The notes under the pieces were generated by a model. That model worked only from the letters and a program-made list of their open reading frames with translations, was not told the origin of the DNA and did no database searches. A stretch of DNA of 20,935 bases from a virus. The position numbers and the translations under genes were made by a program. Shown piece after piece: positions 13,627 through 20,935 of this stretch (position 1 is its first letter; every line of letters begins with the position of its first letter). The stretch covers positions 1 through 20,935 of IMG/VR virus record IMGVR_UViG_3300014914_000048, one strand, 5' to 3'.

Positions 13627-14296
13627 TCTACAAGCGCTACATATTGTTAATACTGTTTATATAGGCACTTGTTTATATACGGTACGTCCATATACTGTAA
13701 TAGAGTTATTTGAAGTTATTGCCAAGTTAAAAGCTATTAAGAATAAATTATTAGATAATGGCATCACATTGGATAATTGTTTTTCTGTGCACAATATATG
13801 CCTTATGATAGATTTTGGATACTCTTTCTTGTGTGACGAAATTTGTCTTGTTTTAAAAATGAAGAAAAGTGATTTTGCTATTTTATCACCAGAAGTTGTA
13901 CTTAAAATAGTGGATAGTATTGTTGAAGTTAATTTAAAGTCTAAAGAGTTGTTTGAACAATATTTGAAAGAGCTTGGCCGGAAAATTAAATCTGACCCAA
14001 ACACCGAAGCCGAAATCGCGAAAGCGATCCAAAAGCTAATAAAACACGGTCATTCTTGGTCAAGCCTGAAAACTTATTCGTTAGCTGAAATAGGCATATT
14101 TTTTAAAACTGTTGTAGAGATAGAGGCAGAAGAACGCAAAGAAAACCTATCTCATTTATGGATGGGGGCTAATCTACAACATGATGGTATCAAAGAAGTA
14201 TTAGATTCCTTAACATTGCGTACAGAGGAAGAAGAAATAGATAAAGTAAATGCTGATTGGAGAAGATTAGCATCTTTTATGGCTAAAAATCAGTAG
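13616..14296 (+). CDS. Tail assembly chaperone, diverged G copy fused to T domain
   Basis: 226 residues. Residues about 4-115 are a diverged copy of the G protein: DLQALHIVNTVYIGTCLYTVRP aligns without gaps to DLESLFPGDTIDICGNTVDIRP, and SPEVVLKIVDSIVEVNLKSKE to LPIEVVVEVLDKVIEVNMKSKE. The C-terminal half (HSWSSLKTYSLAEIGIFFKTVVEIEAEE ... DWRRLASFMAKN) has no match in G and is the expected T domain that contacts the tape measure. In usual phages this product comes from -1 frameshifting; here it is a single frame, and the slip site is replaced by GAACAATAT. It lacks only the first few residues of G. No strong ribosome binding site: ATG 13616 lies inside the HNH end, so it relies on coupling. 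Confidence 0.72.
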   Translation: MLHDLQALHIVNTVYIGTCLYTVRPYTVIELFEVIAKLKAIKNKLLDNGITLDNCFSVHNICLMIDFGYSFLCDEICLVLKMKKSDFAILSPEVVLKIVDSIVEVNLKSKELFEQYLKELGRKIKSDPNTEAEIAKAIQKLIKHGHSWSSLKTYSLAEIGIFFKTVVEIEAEERKENLSHLWMGANLQHDGIKEVLDSLTLRTEEEEIDKVNADWRRLASFMAKNQ

Positions 14297-14303
14297 GTGT
14301 GTT

Positions 14304-17300
14304 ATGGCTGACGTGAATAGAGAAGTCAGTATTGCTATTAATGTTATAGGCGATGCTAAGGATAAAATAGCTGGTATAGCTGATAGTTTACAAGCACTGA
14401 CACAACCTATAAAAGATCTTAGTAAGGATCTACGTACTGCTAATAATGGTATCAAGCAATTTGCTACCAGTTTAGGTACTATAAAAAATAGTGTACCAGA
14501 TTTAGCCCCATTTTCAGAGAGTCTATCTAAGATAGGGAGTAAAGGCGGCACAGATAAAGTAGTAGCGCTAAGTAACGCCCTATCTTCTTTCAAAGATCTA
14601 AAGTTCCCACCTAATTTTCAAAATTTTATAGATAGTCTAGTAAAACTCAAGACTATCAAGACTCCACCTGATTTAACAGATTTTGTTAAATCTATAAAGG
14701 CGCTGGCTGCTATAAAGGGAGTGCCTGTTAAAGATTTATCCTCATTGGCAACTGCACTAAATAAGTACAGTAAAATAAAGAATTTACCACAGAAGAGGCT
14801 TGGTTCCTTTGCTGAGGAGTTATCTAAACTTAAAGATGTAAAGGGCATACGTTCTGAAAATCTTAAAAAGATAGCTGATGCCCTACGTAAATTTTCTAAG
14901 TTAGATATATCAGGCGCTACCAAGATAGGCACTTTAGTAGCAGAGCTTAATAAATTAAAAGATATAAAGGGTATACGTGTTTCTAATTTAAAGAATATAG
15001 GAGATGCGTTACGCACTTTCTCAAGTCTTACTAAAGTACCAAGCCTTGATAATTTTATAGTATCATTACAAAAATTAGCTAAATTGGATTTTTCTAATCT
15101 AGGTAAAGTGGCTACCCATGTAAACTCCTTTGCCAGTTCAATAGCTTCTTTATCTAATACAATACCATCTATAAATAGTGGCCTGAACAAAACCAGTACT
15201 GCTGCTACTGGTACATCTAAGAGCATGCGTACACTTAATAAAAGTGTAAAAGAAGTAGATAGTTCTTATAATAAATTTATGCAGAAAGTAGAACGATACG
15301 CTGTGTATCGTTTGATTGCTGATAGTATTATTGGTTTAAAGGAGGCTTTTTACTCTGGGTTTCAAGAAATAATAAATTATGATCAGGCACTAAAAGATTT
15401 GCAAGCTATTACTTCTTCTACTGATGGGCAGGTAGAACAGATGGGAGAAACTATCAAACAGGTAGCTTCTGATACAAAATTCTCTGCCTCTGAAGTTGCG
15501 GTAGGTATGCGTACCCTAGGACAAGCTGGTTTTTCAGCCCAAGAAAGTATAGATGCTATGCAGAGCATAGCAAATCTTGCTACAGGTACTTTATCTAGTA
15601 TGAGTACAGCTGTAGATTTAGTTTCTACAGCTATACGTGTTTATGGTGCAGATCAATTAAATGCTGCTAGGGCTTCAGATGTTTTTGCTAATGCTGTTAA
15701 CAAATCCAAGTTAACTATAGATAAAATAGTAACAGCATTTAACTATGTAGGGCCTGTTGCAAAAAATGCAGGCATATCATTTGAAGAATCAGCCACAGCG
15801 ATGGCTGTATTGGCCAATGCTGGTTTAAAAGCCAGTAAGATAGGCACTGGCCTGCGTAGGGTAATAGCTGAACTTGTAGACCCTAATGAACGTCTTGCTA
15901 AAGCTATAGCATTATCTGGAATGTCCCTTGAGGAACTTAGCCCCCAATATAATGATTTAGATACTGTATTGCGCAATTTAAGTATAGTCCTTACAGATTC
16001 ATCAGTGGCTTTTGATTTATTTGGTAAACGTGGAGCTGCTGCTGCATTGACACTAACACAAGATGCTTCTGCTTTTAAATCTATGCAAGAAGTTATCAGC
16101 GAATCTGGTACTGCCGCTGAAATGGCAGATATACAGATGGAAGGTTTAGGGGTATCCTTTAAGAACTTACGTGATAAGTTAAGTTTAGTAATGGTAGCCT
16201 TAGGAGAAGCTGGTTTAATAGCTGGTATGAAAAGCCTTGTTGATATACTTAGATCATTAGTAGATGCTGTTACTGCATTTATTAATTCTGGTATAGGTAA
16301 ATTAGCAGTTCAGATGGGAGTAATGTCTGTTAAGATATTAGCGGTAGCAAAAGCGTTTGCACTAATGAAAAGTGCCATGATGGGTTTAAAATCTGTTGGG
16401 TTTTTAAATTTCTTGTTAGAGGCACGTGTACAGATTAAAGGAGTAGGGGCTAGTAGTCAATTGTCTTCTGTACAATTATATGAGATGAGACAAGCAGCTT
16501 TGAGTGCTGGTATGGGATTAAATGCTACTGGAGTAGCTGCTGCCACCGCATCAAAATCTATTAAAGGTGTTGGAGCTGCTATTAAAGTTGCACTGGTTGA
16601 ATTGGGGCCTCTGTTAGCTCTATATGCAGCTATAGCTGTTGCCATAGCTGCCGCCACTGTAGCTTGGTCTGCATTTAAGAAACATTTTGTTACTGGAGCT
16701 GGAGAAGCTACTAAAGAAGCGTTCAAACTTTCTGAGGCTGTGGCTGGTCTATCAAAATCTTTTGAGGCATATAAAACAGATATTTCTGGATTAGATCATT
16801 CTTCAGATAAATACCTATCTAGAAATAAAGAACTACGTGCAGAATTAGCTAAAGTAGCTAATGAAAATGGTGTGATGTCAGCTTCTGCTACTGCTGCTAT
16901 GAAATCCATAGATGCGTTATCAGGAGAGATTATAGATGGTGGAGATGCATTAGAATACTATGCACAGAAGGCCAAAGAAGTTGAATTTGAGGCGATGATA
17001 GATGGTGTACAGTCACTTTCTGCTACCTTTAATCAAAATACAGGTATGTTCAAGGGGTTCTTTGGTAATTTCACTAGTTCTGGTTCTGAAATGAATAACC
17101 TAGTAGCTGCTTTGAAAAGCGGTGAGATGGGTATAGATGAATTCCGTAGAAGAGTCGAAGAATTAGTGGATGCAGGTGATTTAGATAAGTATTCTAAAGG
17201 AGTAGTAAAGGCATTGCGTGATATTGATTTGCGTACTAATGAATTTTTACAGTCATTGTCTGATAAAAGTTTCATTAATGTTGATATGACTGTTGATGAA

Positions 17301-20300
17301 TTATTACGTGTACCACAAGTTATGCGAGCCCTTGCTGGTGATTCTGGTGAAGTTACTGCTATTCTAATAGAGAATTTTGAACAGTACGCAAAAGCTGTGA
17401 AGGAGCAGCAAGAGGCCATTGTTTCTAAATGGGAAGAGTCAGGCACTATATTTGAGACTTTATCTAATAAGCAGGAAGGGTCGTACATTGATTTACAAGA
17501 TTCAGTGAATAAACTTACTGATGCTGAAAAGTTACGTATTCAGGGTTTTGAAAACCAGCAATTGTCTTTAGTTTCTGCTATAAAAGCAGAGCGTGAAGAA
17601 TACGATAAAAATGTTATAGCATTAGAAAAGATAATTTCAACTTCTAAATTTGGTAGTGAGGAACAGAAACAAGCGGTTAGGGATTTAGCTGCACTTGATG
17701 TTAAACATGAGAAAGAGCGTTCAGAGTTAGTTAAGAAAGCTAACGAATTACAGAAAAAGAAATTTGGTGATCCTGTATATGTGCGGTTAATGAAGGAGAT
17801 GACTGCAGAAAGTAAACGTCAGGAGGATATACAGACAGCTAATTTAGAGACTAATCTAAATAAACGTAGGGCTATGTTAGCTAAGGCTGCTTTAGACTAC
17901 GAAAAGGCTATGGAGAGGGCTAAAATAGATATAGTCACAGAAGATGATTTTAGTAATAGATTAGCAAAATTAAAGTCTTCATTAGAAGATGAATTGGCAC
18001 TAAATAAAGTGTTTGCTTCTAAAAACGAAGAGAATCTAGCTAAGTCTGTAGATAATGAATTTAATATAAAAGAGAACTATTATTCTAAGGCTATTCAGGC
18101 AGCTATAGCTTATAGAGATAGTGTAAAAGAGTTGAATCCTCACAATACTGCTGAGATTGACAAAGCAAATAAAAAGATAGAGGAGTTGACTAAAGAACAT
18201 AGAGCTAGTTTGTTAGAGGATGCTGCTGATTATTATAGTGCGCTAGAGGATATGAAAGATGATTATGATAACTTAGAGAAAGATTTAGCCACAGAAAATA
18301 AGCTGCATTCTAAAAACATACAAAAGCAGTTGAAGCTAGAAAAGAAGTATAAGGAAGATAAGGAAAAGGTATGGGATAAGTATCAGGATATTAGGGAAAA
18401 ACAATTAAAGAAATTAGATAAGTTAGAAGAAGACTATAGAAAGGATAAATTACAGGCTGAAAAAGATCTTAGAGATGCTATAGCAGGGTTAGAGGATAGT
18501 TTAGAAGATAAGATAGCCCGTAAAAAGCAGGAGGGTATGTCTGGTAAACAAAAAGCCAGAGATAATGAACGTCGATATTATGCCAAAATGCGCGAAGCTG
18601 AGAATCTTTTAGCTGAAGGTATAAAGAAAAATGATGAAGGAATTATAAAACGGGCAGCTAAAAAAGCGGAACAGGCTCAGAATTTAGCTGAAGGTTTTAA
18701 TAAGCAGAAAAAATCTATTGATGGCATGACTAAAGCCAACAAACTGCTTATTAAATCTGAGGAAGCATTAGCTGCTATACAAGGTAAGGAAAGAGAAACT
18801 AAGTATAAAGAAGATAAAGGGACTGTACAAGATGAGCTTAAGAAAGCCCTTAGTGATTATGAGAAGGCACACAGTAAGATAGTTAGCGATTTCGAGGATT
18901 CTCAGAAAGCTATTAGAAAGGCATTAGAAGAAGAGTTGGGTGTACGGGAGGGAATTTATACTACTGTAAAACAATTGGAGGATGCTAGACATTCTACTGC
19001 TATAAATAATATAAAAGCAGAAATGACCCAAGTTGAAGCACTGTCTGCTTTGTATAGTACATTAGCCCCTAACGCTGAACAGAAAGCTAAAACAATAGCT
19101 GCCCCTGAAGTATCTACAGGATCTGATCAAAAAGTAGCAGATAAAATTACCCAAGAATATAAGCAAATGGGTTCTGAGATACAAGAGCAGACTAAAGTAA
19201 TAGCTGAGAATGGATATAGGGTAATTGAGGAAAACGGTAAAAAGGTATACACTAATCTGACAGATTCTCAAAGAAAGGCAAACAGCCTTATATCAGAAAG
19301 TATGCAGAAGACTGGTACAGCACTTGGTCAAATGGGTGAAAGTGCTAAAAATTCTTATGGTACTATATTGGATGCTGCCGGAAATGTAATTTCTCAGATT
19401 AAAGATGGTGTAGACATAAAATTGAACCCACCAGAATCTGTACCTGATTTACGTAAAGAGGTGCCAGAAGAACTAGAAGTAGATATAAAAATAAAGGATA
19501 CTATAGATAGAGCCAAAGCGTATATAGATGAATTACAGGGTTCTATAAAAGGTATTGGTGAGGATGGTTCAGGATTAAAGATAATAGGACCAGAAGAATT
19601 AGCCAAAATAGATGCGGTAGCCCAAAAACTCAGTGGGCTATTTGATGGCCTTAATACTGAAGACCCTAAGCAAAAACTTAAAGATATGCTAACAGCTATT
19701 GAGGGGTTAGGACCGCTTACACAAAAAGAAATGGATATAGCTAGGGAGGCCTTACAAAATTTTGCTGATACTATACCTAATGTTAACATAGCAGAATCTA
19801 TAGTATACGAAGATGATGGTAGCATATCTGAAAAGATAAGTATAGTAGATGACTTAGGTAGAAAATACACAGATCTTAACGATAATATACAATCAAACCC
19901 ACTTGATATACTTCCTGATGAATTAAAAGAGAAGGTAATCAATCATATAGAAGATATCAAGGGGGCTATGGACCATCTTGAAGAAAGAATAGCAAAAGAG
20001 ACTAAGTTAGAGTTTGATACTTCTGAAGCTAACGAAAAAATAGAAGGGCTGTCAGATAATTTCGACAGAAATAAAGATTCTATAGAGGGTTCTCCAATTA
20101 CCCCTTCTGTAGATAATGTACAACTAAATGAGGCAGTAGATGAATTCCATGCTAAGTTAGAATCTGATGCCCCACCTATTGAGATGAATATTGATAGGGA
20201 TAAGTTAAAAGAACAGACTGGTGATGCAGCTGAGTCTGTTGTAGATGAAGTAGATGCCTACTTGAAAGATAAGAAAATTGAAGTACCTGTAGAATTAGGT

Positions 20301-20935
20301 GGAGAAGAATTCCAAACTTCTCTTACAGACCTTGGTGTCAAAATGGAAGATGTTAGGGAAATAGTTACAGACCTTAACGATGAAGAAGTCAATGTGTCTT
20401 TCAATGTAGATGCTGAGGAATTTGACACTGTTTCAGAAAAAGTGACTAAAGTAACTGAAGAAAAACAGGTGATTACTGTAGAGACTGATGTTACAGGTAA
20501 AGATAAATTAGAGGAAGTTGGTACTATAGTTGAGCAGTTAGATGCTGCTGAAGTTAAAACAGTACAAGTTAAAGTTGAGACAGAGGGCCTAGATAAATTA
20601 AAAGATTTGAAAAAAGCTGTAGATGACGTAGTAGGAAAATTAGTAAAAGTTATTATTGAAGTAACAGGTATAGAACAAGTACGTGCTGCTAAACAGGCTA
20701 TAGATAAAATACCAAAAGAGACACATAAGTATGTGTACATTCATACTGTTAATGTGAAAGGAAAGGAAGATGGTGGTTACATAGAGCCTGAACATTATGC
20801 TGGTGGTGGTAACGTATTTAGAAGGCTAACTACTCCATTTATAGGTACTGGTTCAGGTACAAAAGATGATGTGCCTGCCATGCTTATGAAAGGCGAGTTT
20901 GTATTAAAGAAATCTGCTGTTGAAAAATATGGTAA
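14304..20935 (+). CDS. Tail tape measure protein (cut by the window end)
   Basis: At least 2210 residues, incomplete at the C-terminus. It sets tail length and is ejected at infection. N-terminus: an array of about nine 18-22-residue repeats (about 96-276; pattern L-K-x-I-K-x-x-P-x-x-L-x-x-F-x-x-x-L-x-K). A TP901-type tape measure core follows at about 335-525 (YDQALKDLQAITSSTDGQ, SASEVAVGMRTLGQAGFS, AGLKASKIGTGLRRVIAEL). Hydrophobic segments lie near 668-697 and 762-793, then a long charged coiled coil at about 1090-1575. Late parts carry beta-alpha repeats (about 1990-2141), then FIGTGSGTKDDVPAMLMKGE (about 2178-2197), a motif common near the end of tape measures. ATG 14304 follows the chaperone stop by 7 nt; its ribosome binding site is weak (TAGGTG). 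Confidence 0.92.
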   Translation, partial: MADVNREVSIAINVIGDAKDKIAGIADSLQALTQPIKDLSKDLRTANNGIKQFATSLGTIKNSVPDLAPFSESLSKIGSKGGTDKVVALSNALSSFKDLKFPPNFQNFIDSLVKLKTIKTPPDLTDFVKSIKALAAIKGVPVKDLSSLATALNKYSKIKNLPQKRLGSFAEELSKLKDVKGIRSENLKKIADALRKFSKLDISGATKIGTLVAELNKLKDIKGIRVSNLKNIGDALRTFSSLTKVPSLDNFIVSLQKLAKLDFSNLGKVATHVNSFASSIASLSNTIPSINSGLNKTSTAATGTSKSMRTLNKSVKEVDSSYNKFMQKVERYAVYRLIADSIIGLKEAFYSGFQEIINYDQALKDLQAITSSTDGQVEQMGETIKQVASDTKFSASEVAVGMRTLGQAGFSAQESIDAMQSIANLATGTLSSMSTAVDLVSTAIRVYGADQLNAARASDVFANAVNKSKLTIDKIVTAFNYVGPVAKNAGISFEESATAMAVLANAGLKASKIGTGLRRVIAELVDPNERLAKAIALSGMSLEELSPQYNDLDTVLRNLSIVLTDSSVAFDLFGKRGAAAALTLTQDASAFKSMQEVISESGTAAEMADIQMEGLGVSFKNLRDKLSLVMVALGEAGLIAGMKSLVDILRSLVDAVTAFINSGIGKLAVQMGVMSVKILAVAKAFALMKSAMMGLKSVGFLNFLLEARVQIKGVGASSQLSSVQLYEMRQAALSAGMGLNATGVAAATASKSIKGVGAAIKVALVELGPLLALYAAIAVAIAAATVAWSAFKKHFVTGAGEATKEAFKLSEAVAGLSKSFEAYKTDISGLDHSSDKYLSRNKELRAELAKVANENGVMSASATAAMKSIDALSGEIIDGGDALEYYAQKAKEVEFEAMIDGVQSLSATFNQNTGMFKGFFGNFTSSGSEMNNLVAALKSGEMGIDEFRRRVEELVDAGDLDKYSKGVVKALRDIDLRTNEFLQSLSDKSFINVDMTVDELLRVPQVMRALAGDSGEVTAILIENFEQYAKAVKEQQEAIVSKWEESGTIFETLSNKQEGSYIDLQDSVNKLTDAEKLRIQGFENQQLSLVSAIKAEREEYDKNVIALEKIISTSKFGSEEQKQAVRDLAALDVKHEKERSELVKKANELQKKKFGDPVYVRLMKEMTAESKRQEDIQTANLETNLNKRRAMLAKAALDYEKAMERAKIDIVTEDDFSNRLAKLKSSLEDELALNKVFASKNEENLAKSVDNEFNIKENYYSKAIQAAIAYRDSVKELNPHNTAEIDKANKKIEELTKEHRASLLEDAADYYSALEDMKDDYDNLEKDLATENKLHSKNIQKQLKLEKKYKEDKEKVWDKYQDIREKQLKKLDKLEEDYRKDKLQAEKDLRDAIAGLEDSLEDKIARKKQEGMSGKQKARDNERRYYAKMREAENLLAEGIKKNDEGIIKRAAKKAEQAQNLAEGFNKQKKSIDGMTKANKLLIKSEEALAAIQGKERETKYKEDKGTVQDELKKALSDYEKAHSKIVSDFEDSQKAIRKALEEELGVREGIYTTVKQLEDARHSTAINNIKAEMTQVEALSALYSTLAPNAEQKAKTIAAPEVSTGSDQKVADKITQEYKQMGSEIQEQTKVIAENGYRVIEENGKKVYTNLTDSQRKANSLISESMQKTGTALGQMGESAKNSYGTILDAAGNVISQIKDGVDIKLNPPESVPDLRKEVPEELEVDIKIKDTIDRAKAYIDELQGSIKGIGEDGSGLKIIGPEELAKIDAVAQKLSGLFDGLNTEDPKQKLKDMLTAIEGLGPLTQKEMDIAREALQNFADTIPNVNIAESIVYEDDGSISEKISIVDDLGRKYTDLNDNIQSNPLDILPDELKEKVINHIEDIKGAMDHLEERIAKETKLEFDTSEANEKIEGLSDNFDRNKDSIEGSPITPSVDNVQLNEAVDEFHAKLESDAPPIEMNIDRDKLKEQTGDAAESVVDEVDAYLKDKKIEVPVELGGEEFQTSLTDLGVKMEDVREIVTDLNDEEVNVSFNVDAEEFDTVSEKVTKVTEEKQVITVETDVTGKDKLEEVGTIVEQLDAAEVKTVQVKVETEGLDKLKDLKKAVDDVVGKLVKVIIEVTGIEQVRAAKQAIDKIPKETHKYVYIHTVNVKGKEDGGYIEPEHYAGGGNVFRRLTTPFIGTGSGTKDDVPAMLMKGEFVLKKSAVEKYG

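Noticed and set aside
14618-15226. Long antisense frames opposite the tape measure, such as 202 residues at 14618-15226 and 182 at 19394-19942
   Set aside because: They lie opposite a clearly coding gene, have no ribosome binding site or recognisable domain, and arise from its biased codon pattern.
1-20935. tRNA genes or toxin-antitoxin, integrase and lysis genes
   Set aside because: None was found; no cloverleaf with TTC-type loop and no matching proteins were seen in the window.

Overview
The window is the packaging and morphogenesis arm of a tailed bacteriophage with a long flexible tail (siphovirus type). The gene order shows this: small terminase, large terminase, portal, scaffold, major capsid, head-tail connectors, tail terminator, tail tube, tail assembly chaperones, and a very long tape measure gene that runs off the right edge. 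All genes lie on the + strand, tightly packed, with GGAG-type ribosome binding sites and TTGACA-type promoters, so the host is a bacterium. The DNA is clearly AT-rich. I cannot name the host.

Layout. Positions 1-568 hold no convincing gene: AT-rich DNA with short repeats, a G-rich stretch, two copies of a 40-bp direct repeat with a 50-bp period, and a promoter-like site. This is the usual place for the packaging start site (cos or pac). Positions 628-5947 carry a small unknown gene, terS, a small basic protein, terL (interrupted by an intein) and portal. Positions 6014-8842 carry scaffold and major capsid; a promoter and structured leader precede capsid, and an HNH endonuclease cassette sits between leader and capsid. 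Positions 8911-10900 carry five small head/neck/tail-end genes. Positions 10926-12599 carry a second HNH cassette and the tail tube gene, split by a group I intron. Positions 12707-14296 carry tail chaperone genes separated by a third HNH gene. Position 14304 to the end is the tape measure gene.

The striking theme is density of homing elements: one intein, one group I intron and four HNH endonuclease genes in about 11 kb, all in essential structural genes. (a) The terL intein contains a complete HNH gene in another reading frame, while the intein frame stays open across it. (b) Two HNH genes, before capsid and before tail tube, share an apparently undescribed design: a copy of the next gene's ribosome binding site and first codons, closed by a stop codon; exactly 3 nt later a three-way-junction RNA whose stems covary between the copies; then the HNH gene; then the intact structural gene. 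(c) A third HNH gene lies between a full tail chaperone G gene and a diverged G copy fused in frame to the T domain. In these three cases the upstream flank carries a duplicate of the 5' part of the gene downstream. The group I intron has no endonuclease of its own but lies 27 bp after the start of the tail tube coding sequence, directly downstream of the second HNH gene, as expected for collaborative homing.

Functional calls come from motifs, lengths and gene order read by eye; no database search was run.
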